Shown piece after piece: positions 8,991 to 15,603 of a stretch of DNA of 15,603 bases; within the stretch, counting starts at the first letter, position 1, and each line of letters begins with the position of its first letter. The translations under genes and the position numbers were made by a program. The notes under the pieces are model-generated. The model was given only the letters and a program-made list of their open reading frames with translations. It was not told the DNA's origin and made no database searches. The stretch is from the NCBI GenBank assembly GCA_937958295.1, contig CALFEY010000192.1:1-15603 (forward strand). Reading direction: 5' to 3'. The DNA is from an uncultured Pseudomonadota bacterium. Lineage in GTDB: Bacteria > Pseudomonadota > Gammaproteobacteria > Burkholderiales > Casimicrobiaceae.

Positions 8991-9905
8991 ATGCTCAAGC
9001 AACGCACCCTGAAGAAGTCCACTCGCACCACCGGTGTGGGGCTCCACACCGGGGCCCGCGTCGAGCTCACGCTGCGTCCCGCGCCGGAGGACACCGGCAT
9101 CGTCTTCCATCGCACCGATCTCGCCGGCGGCCCCGCGCTCCCGGCGCTCGCCTCCAACGTCGGCGATACGCGCCTCGCGTCCACCCTGCGCGTTGGAACG
9201 GCGAGCGTGGCCACGGTGGAGCACCTCATGTCCGCCCTCGCGGGTCTTGGCATCGACAACCTTCACGTCGACGTCGCCGGCCCCGAGCTGCCCATCATGG
9301 ACGGCAGCGCCGGTCCGTTCGTATTCCTCCTCCAGTCGGCGGGGCTCGTCGAGCAGAAGGCGCCCAAGCGCTACCTGCGCGTGACCGCCCCGGTCGAGGT
9401 CCGCGACGGCGACAAGTGGGCCCGCTTCACGCCCTTCGACGGATATCGCCTCGATTTCACGATCGACTTCCCGCACCCGGTGTTCGGATCGGAGAACCGC
9501 AACGTGGTGGTGGATTTCGCAAGCGATTCCTACGCGAAGGAAGTCGCGCGGGCCCGCACGTTCGCCTTCATGCAGGACGTCGATGCGATGCGCGCCGCCG
9601 GCCTGGGCCTGGGCGGCAGCCTTCAGAACGCGATCGTCCTCGACGAATTCAAGGTACTCAACGCGGAAGGCCTGCGCTACGACAACGAGTTCGTGCGGCA
9701 CAAGGTGCTCGATGCCGTCGGCGACCTCTATCTGCTGGGCCATCCGCTGATCGGGCAGTACACGGCCTACAAGTCGGGCCATGCCCTCAACAACATGCTG
9801 TGCCGGGAACTCCTCGTGCGCGCCGACGCGTGGCAGGTCGCCACGTTCAGTGACGCGGCGGCGGCCCCCGGCGCCTTCCTCGACTGGGTGCCTGCGCCGG
9901 GCTGA
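8991..9905 (+). CDS. lpxC: UDP-3-O-acyl-GlcNAc deacetylase LpxC
   Basis: LpxC is the zinc-dependent cytoplasmic enzyme that deacetylates UDP-3-O-acyl-GlcNAc, the committed step of lipid A synthesis. The product is 304 residues (E. coli 305). Glu77-His78 in TVEHLMSA, His237 and Asp241 in HKVLDAVGD, and His264 in KSGHALNN correspond to E. coli Glu78, His79, His238, Asp242 and His265, covering the general base, all zinc ligands and the catalytic histidine. The N-terminal TGVGLHTG and IMDGSAGPF are also conserved. Start ATG 8991 has GGGAG 8 nt upstream. In many relatives lpxC follows ftsZ on the same strand; here a minus-strand gene intervenes, so lpxC must have its own promoter. The E. coli enzyme is controlled by FtsH proteolysis through its C-terminal tail; whether this one is cannot be read from sequence. 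Confidence 0.98.
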   Translation: MLKQRTLKKSTRTTGVGLHTGARVELTLRPAPEDTGIVFHRTDLAGGPALPALASNVGDTRLASTLRVGTASVATVEHLMSALAGLGIDNLHVDVAGPELPIMDGSAGPFVFLLQSAGLVEQKAPKRYLRVTAPVEVRDGDKWARFTPFDGYRLDFTIDFPHPVFGSENRNVVVDFASDSYAKEVARARTFAFMQDVDAMRAAGLGLGGSLQNAIVLDEFKVLNAEGLRYDNEFVRHKVLDAVGDLYLLGHPLIGQYTAYKSGHALNNMLCRELLVRADAWQVATFSDAAAAPGAFLDWVPAPG

Positions 9906-9990
9906 TCCGGCCCGCCCCAGCGCAGTTCCCCGCGCCGCGCGGTCGCCCCCGCCGGCTGCCGTTGTCGCAGGCCGTTGGACCGTCCCCCGC

Positions 9991-10176
9991 ATGCTGCTCG
10001 TCAGGCTCCTCCTCTTCCTCGCCCTCGGCACGATTCTCGTGGCGGCGGTCTTCTATTTCTTCAAGCGCGACCGCCGTTACCTGCGCTTCATCGTCCAGGT
10101 GGCCAAGTTCACCGTGGCCCTGCTGGTCGGCACGCTGCTCTTCTATGCCTTCGAGCGCCTCGTGCTGATGGCTTAA
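9991..10176 (+). CDS. Small two-helix membrane protein, function unknown
   Basis: This 61-residue protein has two hydrophobic segments, LLLFLALGTILVAAVFYFF (about 5-24) and FTVALLVGTLLFYAFERLVL (about 40-59), joined by a basic loop KRDRRYLRFIVQVAK. Two membrane helices with the loop on the cytoplasmic side are predicted by the positive-inside rule. It begins 85 nt after lpxC and probably shares its transcript. I see no strong Shine-Dalgarno sequence before ATG 9991, but no better start exists nearby. Codon use is GC-rich at third positions like true genes here. I recall similar short proteins with an RDRRYLRF-like loop near lpxC in other Betaproteobacteria, but cannot verify that or name a function. 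Confidence 0.75.
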   Translation: MLLVRLLLFLALGTILVAAVFYFFKRDRRYLRFIVQVAKFTVALLVGTLLFYAFERLVLMA

Positions 10177-10181
10177 GGGGG

Positions 10182-10199
10182 GCGTGGAAAGGCCCACGC
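10182..10199. terminator. Hairpin between convergent small membrane gene and dciA-like gene
   Basis: GCGTGG (10182-10187) pairs with CCACGC (10194-10199) around a 6-nt loop, filling most of the 23-nt gap between two converging stop codons. A second GC-rich hairpin follows at 10204-10218 inside the end of the minus-strand gene. No T-run follows on either strand, so this is only a possible bidirectional terminator. Confidence 0.3.
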
Positions 10200-10637
10200 T
10201 CATCGCCCGCGGCGGGCGAGCCGGGCCACGGAATCGCGCAGCGGCCCCGGCGGCAGCGTCAGGGCAAGTTCCCGCAGAGGTCGAGAATTGATCGCAGGAT
10301 ATTGATTATTAATGATTTTATGCGGAGGCAATGCCTCTGCCCGCACTTGCACACGTACTTCCATTTGCGTAAAGTGCAACCCTTCCCGCCGAAGGCCGGC
10401 GAGGATGTCGGGTGAGCGCTGGCGGACCGCTGCAGCGACCGCGCCGGCCGGAACCGCCACCAGCAGCACGGGCGGCACGGCCTCCGTCACCCGCACTCGT
10501 TCGGCCAGCGCGCGTGGCAGCATGCGCCGCACGGCGGTTGTCAGCCGGTTTTCCCATTGCATCCGCTCGCTCCATCCAGCGAGATGAGCATCGTCCGCGA
10601 GGATGCGGTGCAAGGGGCGGGCCGGTGTCGGTTTCAT
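10200..10637 (-). CDS. DUF721 / DciA-like protein
   Basis: The 145-residue product resembles the DUF721 family, whose founding member DciA helps load the replicative helicase DnaB in bacteria lacking DnaC. The N-terminal PLHRILADDAHLAGWSERM, a helix LTTAVRRMLPRALAERVRV, and a strand-turn-strand (PPVLLVAVPAGAVAAAVRQ) followed by PDILAGLRREG fit the KH-like DciA domain (about residues 7-90). A less conserved tail ends in a helix, LRDSVARLARR. I chose ATG 10637; the frame extends to GTG 10658 but has no better ribosome site there. Codons for KIINNQY (about residues 107-113) are unusually AT-rich compared with the rest. The family assignment is by pattern only, without an alignment. It diverges from the M23 gene and converges on the small membrane gene. 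Confidence 0.65.
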   Translation of the reverse strand: MKPTPARPLHRILADDAHLAGWSERMQWENRLTTAVRRMLPRALAERVRVTEAVPPVLLVAVPAGAVAAAVRQRSPDILAGLRREGLHFTQMEVRVQVRAEALPPHKIINNQYPAINSRPLRELALTLPPGPLRDSVARLARRGR

Positions 10638-10749
10638 CGGGAGCAAGCCTTTACGCACCTGCGCGGTTCCGGAAAGTGATCAGCCGGACGGAGGTCTCGT
10701 CGCGGCAGCGTCCGGAAGTCTCGCACGGGGCGAAGGGGAGGGAGCACGA

Positions 10750-11679
10750 ATGAACATCATTCTGGTCGCGGACGGTCATGCCAAGGCCCGCACCATCACG
10801 CTCGATTGGCGCCACTGGGCGGTCGGCAGCGCGCTGCTCCTCGTGGTGTTCCTCGCGTTCACCCTTGCCTTCAACTTCATCACGCTCAAGTGGGCGGCGG
10901 CCACCCAGCATCCCTGGCTCGCCGCGATCGTGCTGGCCGACCAGCGGGAAGAGGCGGCGCGCGTGCAGGAGCGCGTTCATGGCCACCTCAATGCGATGGC
11001 AGTGCGGCTCGGCGAGCTCCAGGCGCAGATGCTGCGGCTCGAGAACGTCGGCGAGCGACTCGCCCGTACCGCGGGCCTTAAGCCCACCGAATTGCCGAGC
11101 ATGGACAGCCCGGTCCCGGGGCGCGGCGGGGCGATCTCCTCCCTGCCTTCGCGCAACCTGTCGATGGCCGAGTTCGGTGGCCTGGTCGACACCCTCTCGC
11201 GTCAGATGAGCCTGCGCCAGGATCAGTACTCCGTGCTGGAGGCGCTCCTCGTGCACGACTCGGCCAACCGCAAATTCATGCCCACGCTCTCGCCGGTGCT
11301 CGATGGCTGGTTCTCGTCGAACTTCGGCTATCGCATCGATCCCTTCACAGGGCAGCAGTCGATGCACGAAGGAATCGACTTCCCGGCCGAGACGGGCACT
11401 CCGATCGTGGCCACTGCAAGCGGCAAGGTCATCTTCGCGGACTGGCACCCCGCCTATGGTAAAATGATTGAGATCGACCACGGCAACGGCCTCGTTTCGC
11501 GCTATGCGCACACGTCGGCGATGCACGTGAAGGAGGGCGATTTCGTGGTGCGCGGGCAGAAGATCGCGGCGGTCGGATCCACCGGCCGCTCGACCGGGCC
11601 GCACCTGCACTTCGAAGTTAGGCTCAATGGCGTCCCCCAGAATCCCGCGCGCTTCCTGCAGGCCACGGCCACCCAGTGA
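10750..11679 (+). CDS. Membrane-anchored M23 family metallopeptidase
   Basis: This is a 309-residue LytM-type zinc endopeptidase, expected to cut peptidoglycan cross-links in the periplasm or to regulate amidases. A single N-terminal helix (about 25-48, SALLLVVFLAFTLAF) anchors it to the inner membrane. A helical, Gln/Glu/Arg-rich stretch (about 64-105) looks like a coiled coil. The C-terminal peptidase domain (about 185-305) has GWFSSNFGYRIDPF, the metal ligands His206 and Asp210 in HEGID, His254 in YAHTS, and His285-Leu-His287 in GPHLHFEV. All zinc-site residues are present, so it should be an active enzyme rather than a degenerate EnvC/NlpD type. ATG 10750 has GGAG 5 nt upstream; the open frame upstream to 10603 overlaps the dciA-like gene and is not used. 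A strong terminator follows. Confidence 0.92.
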   Translation: MNIILVADGHAKARTITLDWRHWAVGSALLLVVFLAFTLAFNFITLKWAAATQHPWLAAIVLADQREEAARVQERVHGHLNAMAVRLGELQAQMLRLENVGERLARTAGLKPTELPSMDSPVPGRGGAISSLPSRNLSMAEFGGLVDTLSRQMSLRQDQYSVLEALLVHDSANRKFMPTLSPVLDGWFSSNFGYRIDPFTGQQSMHEGIDFPAETGTPIVATASGKVIFADWHPAYGKMIEIDHGNGLVSRYAHTSAMHVKEGDFVVRGQKIAAVGSTGRSTGPHLHFEVRLNGVPQNPARFLQATATQ

Positions 11680-11714
11680 AGCCCCCGGTATCGCGGGGCA
11701 GCCGATCGAGAAAG

Positions 11715-11745
11715 AAGGGCACGCCATGACGGTCGTGCCCTTTTT
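11715..11745 (+). terminator. Intrinsic terminator after the M23 gene
   Basis: AAGGGCACG (11715-11723) pairs perfectly with CGTGCCCTT (11734-11742) around a 10-nt loop, and the stem runs into TTTTT at 11741-11745. This is a classic Rho-independent terminator, 35 nt past the M23 stop. A smaller GCCCC/GGGGC hairpin (11681-11699) precedes it. The terminator implies that secA is transcribed from its own promoter in 11746-11829; I see no convincing -35/-10 pair there. Confidence 0.9.
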
Positions 11746-11829
11746 GCGTGGCAGGCCTTGTTTTCGCTGCCTCGCGGCCGAACGTAACTCTGTCGTGGCG
11801 CGCCCTGCGCCCTTTCCGGTTGCAACCCC

Positions 11830-14559
11830 ATGATCTCCAATATCCTTACGCGCATCTTCGGCTCCCGTAACGAGCGCCTGCTCAAGCAGTACGCCCAGGC
11901 GGTGCGCCAGATCAACGCCCTCGAGCCTGCGATGGCCGCCCTCGACGACGAGGCGCTGCGCAGCAAGACCGAGGAGCTCAAGGGCCGCGTGGTCAACGGC
12001 GAGTCCCTGGACGACGTGCTGCCGGAGGCATTCGCGGTCGTGCGCGAAGCGGGCAAGCGCGTGCTGGCGATGCGCCACTTCGACGTGCAGCTTATCGGCG
12101 GCATGGCGCTGCATCACGGCAAGATCGCCGAGATGCGCACCGGCGAAGGCAAGACGCTCATGGCCACGCTGCCGGCGTACCTCAACGCGCTGTCCGGCAA
12201 GGGGGTGCACGTCGTCACGGTCAACGACTACCTCGCCCAGCGCGACGCCGACTGGATGGGGCGCATCTACCGCTTCCTCGGCCTGTCGGTGGGCGTGAAC
12301 CTGTCGCAGATGAGCCACCCGGACAAGCAGCTCGCCTATGCCGCCGACATCACCTACGGCACCAACAACGAATACGGCTTTGACTACCTGCGCGACAACA
12401 TGGTCTTCGCGCCGTCGGAGCGCGTGCAGCGCGGCTTGAACTACGCCATCGTCGACGAAGTGGACTCCATCCTCATCGACGAGGCGCGCACGCCCCTCAT
12501 CATTTCGGGCCAGGCGGACGACAACGTCGAGCTCTACTACCGGCTGAACGAGCTCGCGCCCAAGCTCGTGCGGCAGCAGGACGAGAAGGGTGCCGGCGAC
12601 TACTGGGTCGATGAAAAGGCGCACCAAGTGCTGTTGTCGGAAGAGGGGCACGAGCACGCGGAGGCCATCCTCGGCCAGTCTGGGCTCATCCCGGTGGGCT
12701 CGGGCCTGTACGACACGCAGAACATCTCGCTCATGCATCACCTCATGGCCGCCTTGCGTGCCCACGCGCTCTACCACCGCGATCAGCACTACGTCGTGCA
12801 GAACGGCGAAGTGGTGATCGTCGACGAGTTCACCGGCCGCCTGATGGCCGGGCGCCGCTGGTCCGACGGCCTGCACCAGGCGGTGGAAGCGAAGGAAGGC
12901 GTGCCGATCCAGAAGGAGAACCAGACGCTCGCGTCGATCACCTTCCAGAACTACTTTCGCATGTACGGCAAGCTCTCCGGCATGACGGGCACCGCGGATA
13001 CCGAGGCCTTCGAGTTCCAGCAGATCTACAGCCTCGAGACGGTGGTCATTCCCACCCACCAGCCCATGATCCGCAAGGACGAGAACGACCTCGTCTTCCG
13101 CACCTTCCAGGAGAAGGTCGACGCGATCATCGCCGACATCAAGGATTGCTACGAGCGCGGGCAGCCGGTGCTCGTGGGCACCACCTCGATCGAGAACTCC
13201 GAGCTCCTTGCGCAGTACCTCGCCAAGGAAAAGCTCCCGCATGAGGTGCTGAACGCCAAGCAGCACGCACGCGAGGCGGAGATCGTCGCGCAGGCTGGCA
13301 AGGCGAAGTCGATCACCATCGCCACCAACATGGCGGGCCGGGGCACCGACATCGTGCTGGGCGGCACGCTCGAGCCGCTCATCCTGCGCATCCGCGACAA
13401 CGAATCGCTGCTCCCGTCGGAAAAGGAGCGCGAGATTGAGAAGCTGCGCGCCGAATGGAAGGTGCGACACGACGAGGTGCTGAAGTCGGGGGGGCTGCAT
13501 ATCATCGGCACCGAGCGCCACGAATCGCGGCGCATCGACAACCAGCTCCGCGGTCGCGCCGGCCGTCAGGGCGATCCAGGATCTTCGCGCTTCTACCTCT
13601 CGCTGGAGGATCCGCTGCTGCGCATCTTCGGCGGCGAGCGGCTGGGCGTGATCATGCAGAAGCTCAAGATGCCCGACGGCGAGCCCATCGAGCATCCGAT
13701 CGTGAACCGCTCCATTGCCAAGGCGCAGAACCGGGTGGAGCAGCGCAACTTCGACATCAGAAAGCAGCTTCTGGAGTACGACGACGTGGCCAACGACCAG
13801 CGTCGCGTGATCTACCAGCAGCGCAACGAGCTCCTCGAGAGCAGCGACGTCTCGGAAACCGTCGAGAACATGATCCGCGGCCAGATCGAGGACGTGGTGA
13901 AGGTGCACGTCCCGCCCGAATCGGTGGAGGAGCAGTGGGACGCGCCGGGGCTCACCGCCACGCTCGCGAGCGACTACCACATCGATGCGCCGCTCGCCGA
14001 CTGGATGAAGAACGACTCGGACCTCACGGAAGAGATGATCCGCGAGCGCTCCGTCGCGCTGGCGTTGGGCGTATGGAAGGGCCGTGAGCAGCAGTACGGG
14101 CCGGAGATGGTGCGCCAGCTCGAGCGTACCTTCATGCTCCAGTTCGTCGACCATCACTGGCGCGACCACCTCTCGCAGCTCGATCACCTGCGCCAGGGCA
14201 TCCACCTGCGTGGCTACGCGCAGAAGAACCCCAAGCAGGAGTACAAGCGCGAGGCCTTCGAGCTCTTCTCCGACATGCTCGACCGCATCAAGCAGGACTT
14301 CGTGAAGCTCATGCTCACGGTCCAGGTGCGCAGCGAGGAAGAAGTGCAGGCGGTGGAGGAGCAGGAGAAGGAAGCCGTGGTCAACGTGCGCTACCAGCAC
14401 ACGGGTTACGACGAGGCCCTGGCCGGACCCGCCGACGACGGCGATGTCGCGGTGGCCCCGCCGCCGCCCTTCACGCGCGCCGGCGAGAAGGTGGGGCGCA
14501 ACGACGCCTGCCCGTGCGGCTCTGGCAAAAAGTACAAGCACTGCCACGGAAAGTTGTGA
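11830..14559 (+). CDS. secA: Preprotein translocase ATPase SecA
   Basis: SecA is the motor ATPase that pushes preproteins through SecYEG. The product is 909 residues (E. coli 901) and numbering matches E. coli closely: Walker A MRTGEGKT with Lys108 and Walker B DEVD at 209-212. NBD1 is followed by the preprotein cross-linking domain (about 220-370), NBD2 with TNMAGRGTDI and GTERHESRRIDNQLRGRAGR, then the helical scaffold and wing domains including FVDHHWRDHL. The C-terminal zinc-binding motif CPCGSGKKYKHCH (Cys894, Cys896, Cys905, His906) serves SecB and ribosome binding. The start MISNILTRIFGSRNER is usual for the family; no strong Shine-Dalgarno is visible before ATG 11830. No SecM-like leader gene is recognisable between the M23 terminator and secA. 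Confidence 0.98.
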   Translation: MISNILTRIFGSRNERLLKQYAQAVRQINALEPAMAALDDEALRSKTEELKGRVVNGESLDDVLPEAFAVVREAGKRVLAMRHFDVQLIGGMALHHGKIAEMRTGEGKTLMATLPAYLNALSGKGVHVVTVNDYLAQRDADWMGRIYRFLGLSVGVNLSQMSHPDKQLAYAADITYGTNNEYGFDYLRDNMVFAPSERVQRGLNYAIVDEVDSILIDEARTPLIISGQADDNVELYYRLNELAPKLVRQQDEKGAGDYWVDEKAHQVLLSEEGHEHAEAILGQSGLIPVGSGLYDTQNISLMHHLMAALRAHALYHRDQHYVVQNGEVVIVDEFTGRLMAGRRWSDGLHQAVEAKEGVPIQKENQTLASITFQNYFRMYGKLSGMTGTADTEAFEFQQIYSLETVVIPTHQPMIRKDENDLVFRTFQEKVDAIIADIKDCYERGQPVLVGTTSIENSELLAQYLAKEKLPHEVLNAKQHAREAEIVAQAGKAKSITIATNMAGRGTDIVLGGTLEPLILRIRDNESLLPSEKEREIEKLRAEWKVRHDEVLKSGGLHIIGTERHESRRIDNQLRGRAGRQGDPGSSRFYLSLEDPLLRIFGGERLGVIMQKLKMPDGEPIEHPIVNRSIAKAQNRVEQRNFDIRKQLLEYDDVANDQRRVIYQQRNELLESSDVSETVENMIRGQIEDVVKVHVPPESVEEQWDAPGLTATLASDYHIDAPLADWMKNDSDLTEEMIRERSVALALGVWKGREQQYGPEMVRQLERTFMLQFVDHHWRDHLSQLDHLRQGIHLRGYAQKNPKQEYKREAFELFSDMLDRIKQDFVKLMLTVQVRSEEEVQAVEEQEKEAVVNVRYQHTGYDEALAGPADDGDVAVAPPPPFTRAGEKVGRNDACPCGSGKKYKHCHGKL

Positions 14560-14560
14560 G

Positions 14561-14626
14561 CCGACGCAAATGGTGTCCTTGCTAGCGGCGAATGACGCGG
14601 CGCCGGCGTTGCGCCATTTGCGTCGG
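14561..14626. repeat. 13-bp inverted repeat directly after secA
   Basis: CCGACGCAAATGG (14561-14573) and CCATTTGCGTCGG (14614-14626) are perfect inverted repeats separated by 40 nt that could fold further (CGGCG 14586-14590 with CGCCG 14601-14605). The element begins two bases after the secA stop codon. There is no T-run after it and no target-site duplication around it. It may be a transcript-end structure or Rho-independent-like terminator lacking a U-tract; a small mobile repeat is less likely. Confidence 0.6.
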
Positions 14627-14737
14627 GTCTAACGGCAAGTCAGGCGGTCGCCTTGGGGCGGCCCGGCGGCCGCCGGAAACGGCTACGCGAGAACGAGTGT
14701 CGTGCGGCTGTCTGGGCCGCGCGTCGCGTTGCCCTAC

Positions 14738-14827
14738 CGAAGGCGCGGTCACCGGGCCGGGGCGCGGTAGTCCGTCGAAGGCGCAGTCATCGGTCCGCGC
14801 GGGGCATGGCTCGATCGAAGGCACAAT
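14738..14827 (+). repeat. Three imperfect direct repeats upstream of argJ
   Basis: CGAAGGCGCGGTCACCGG (14738-14755) and CGAAGGCGCAGTCATCGG (14776-14793) match at 16 of 18 positions. A third, weaker copy CGAAGGCACAAT (14816-14827) matches the second at 10 of 12. Spacings are 38 and 40 bp, close to four helical turns, so bound proteins would sit on about the same face of the DNA. The last copy ends about 58 nt before the argJ start codon. This could be an operator array or a decayed tandem duplication. Confidence 0.5.
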
Positions 14828-14885
14828 AGCGCCTAAGCTGCGACCATCGCTGCCTGCCAAGACAACGCCCAAGGAGACGTCCCCC

Positions 14886-15603
14886 GTGCCCGTCCGCTAC
14901 ACGCCCCCCACGCAGGAGTTCCTGCTTCCGATCGCCGGGATCGCGCTCGGCGCCACCGCGGCGAAGATCAAGAAGTGGGACCGCAACGACGTGCTGCTCG
15001 TGCTCTGCGAGCCCGGCACTGTGGCGGCCGGTGTCTTCACCCGCAATCGCTTCGCTGCGGCGCCGGTGCTCGTGTGCCGCGACCATCTGGCGAGGCAGCG
15101 CGCGGCTAAGTCCGGACTGCGTGCGCTCGTCGTCAATGCGGGCAATGCCAATGCCGGCACCGGCGAGGCCGGCCTCGCCGACGCGCACGCGGAGTGCGTC
15201 GCCGTCGCGCGGCTCCTCGATTGCGCGCCGGAGGAAGTGCTGCCGTATTCGACCGGCGTGATCATGGAGCCGTTGCCCGTCGATCGTATCGTCGATGCGC
15301 TGCCGGCGGCCAAGGCCGCGGCGCGGGCCGACGGCTGGTTCGAGGCCGCCAAGGCGATCATGACCACGGATACCGTGCCCAAGGGGGCGTCACGCCGCGT
15401 CGAGGTGGCCGGCGCCACCGTCACCGTAACCGGCATCGCCAAGGGGGCGGGCATGATCCATCCCGACATGGCCACGATGCTCGCCTTCATGGCCACCGAT
15501 GCGCCGATCGCGGCGCCGCTGCTCGCCCAGATCGCGCGCGAGGTCGCTGACGTCTACTTCAACGGCCCGACGGTCGACGGCGACACCTCTACCAACGACA
15601 GCT
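14886..15603 (+). CDS. argJ: Glutamate N-acetyltransferase ArgJ, N-terminal part (partial)
   Basis: ArgJ moves the acetyl group of N-acetylornithine to glutamate in the cyclic arginine pathway; some members also use acetyl-CoA. The frame opens at GTG 14886, with AAGGAG (14871-14876) 9 nt upstream, and runs off the right edge after 239 codons; the full protein is usually about 400 residues. Conserved segments are LLPIAGIALG, VAAGVFTRNRFAAAPV, LVVNAGNANAGTG, LPYSTGVIMEPLP, IMTTDTVPKGASR and KGAGMIHPDMATML. The last contains the autoproteolysis site: cleavage before Thr197 frees the nucleophile and yields the alpha and beta chains. FNGPTVDGDTSTNDS, the start of the beta-chain active site, is the last part visible. 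Its place after secA agrees with betaproteobacterial gene order. Whether it is mono- or bifunctional cannot be told from this fragment. Confidence 0.95.
   Translation, partial: MPVRYTPPTQEFLLPIAGIALGATAAKIKKWDRNDVLLVLCEPGTVAAGVFTRNRFAAAPVLVCRDHLARQRAAKSGLRALVVNAGNANAGTGEAGLADAHAECVAVARLLDCAPEEVLPYSTGVIMEPLPVDRIVDALPAAKAAARADGWFEAAKAIMTTDTVPKGASRRVEVAGATVTVTGIAKGAGMIHPDMATMLAFMATDAPIAAPLLAQIAREVADVYFNGPTVDGDTSTNDS

Larger units (their letters stand above)
14560..14885. other. secA-argJ spacer, 326 nt, no supported gene
   Basis: No convincing gene lies in this spacer. It holds a 13-bp inverted repeat just after secA, a 14-bp palindrome at 14663-14676, a small GCGGC/GCCGC hairpin (14704-14720), and three imperfect direct repeats from 14738. 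Open frames here on either strand lack ribosome sites and have Arg/Pro-rich products. A promoter for argJ is expected but none stands out; CACAAT at 14822-14827 is a weak -10 candidate. Confidence 0.6.

Noticed and set aside
11725..11832. A short plus-strand frame starting MTVVPFLRG between the M23 gene and secA, considered as a SecM-like leader
   Set aside because: Its start codon lies inside the terminator loop, there is no signal peptide or arrest-like motif, and the frame depends on reading through the terminator stem.
10651..14547. A very long minus-strand open frame (about 1300 codons) antisense to the M23 and secA genes
   Set aside because: It is a shadow of strong G/C third-position bias in secA and the M23 gene; the product is His/Val/Arg-rich low-complexity protein with no domain pattern.
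14561..14626. A miniature inverted-repeat transposable element after secA
   Set aside because: No target-site duplication flanks the arms, no second copy occurs in this window, and the element is only 66 bp.
14582..14872. A 96-codon minus-strand frame in the secA-argJ spacer
   Set aside because: It starts with TTG without a ribosome site, is Arg/Pro-rich, and covers the direct repeats and the right arm of the inverted repeat, which explain the sequence better.

Overview
The window is a GC-rich bacterial chromosome segment (strong G/C preference at third codon positions) that starts inside ftsW and ends inside argJ. LpxC, the lipid A deacetylase, marks a Gram-negative. The order ftsW-murG-murC-murB-ddl-ftsQ-ftsA-ftsZ, then lpxC, a DUF721/DciA-type gene, an M23 peptidase, secA and argJ, is the arrangement I associate with Betaproteobacteria. 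The FtsZ tail (EIPAFLRKQAD) and the MWDDARQMN start of FtsQ fit that. I cannot name the genus.

Region 1 (1-7979, + strand) is the distal part of the division and cell wall (dcw) cluster. MurG makes lipid II. MurB and MurC act earlier in the UDP-MurNAc-peptide branch, and Ddl supplies D-Ala-D-Ala. FtsW, FtsQ, FtsA and FtsZ build the divisome that uses the precursors. murG/murC, murC/murB and murB/ddl each overlap by four bases (ATGA), and ddl/ftsQ overlap by 11, which points to translational coupling. The chain loosens before ftsA (47-nt gap). Before ftsZ there is a 182-nt spacer with two RNA-type hairpins and a short tandem repeat.

Region 2 (7980-8990) is the least expected part. A minus-strand gene sits between ftsZ and lpxC. 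It encodes a predicted Tat-exported lipoprotein made almost entirely of three repeats resembling phage tail-collar domains. Its stop lies 7 nt from the ftsZ stop, and it diverges from lpxC.

Region 3 (8991-11745) holds lpxC, a small two-helix membrane protein gene, a minus-strand DUF721/DciA-like gene with an AT-rich patch near its 3' end, and a membrane-anchored M23 peptidase followed by a textbook intrinsic terminator.

Region 4 (11830-15603) is full-length secA, a 326-nt spacer with a 13-bp inverted repeat and three imperfect direct repeats of about 38-40 bp period, and the first 239 codons of argJ.

Most of the window is core genome. I see no tRNA, rRNA, CRISPR array, insertion sequence or transposase. 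The best candidate for something undescribed is the triple-collar lipoprotein, followed by the structured ftsZ leader.
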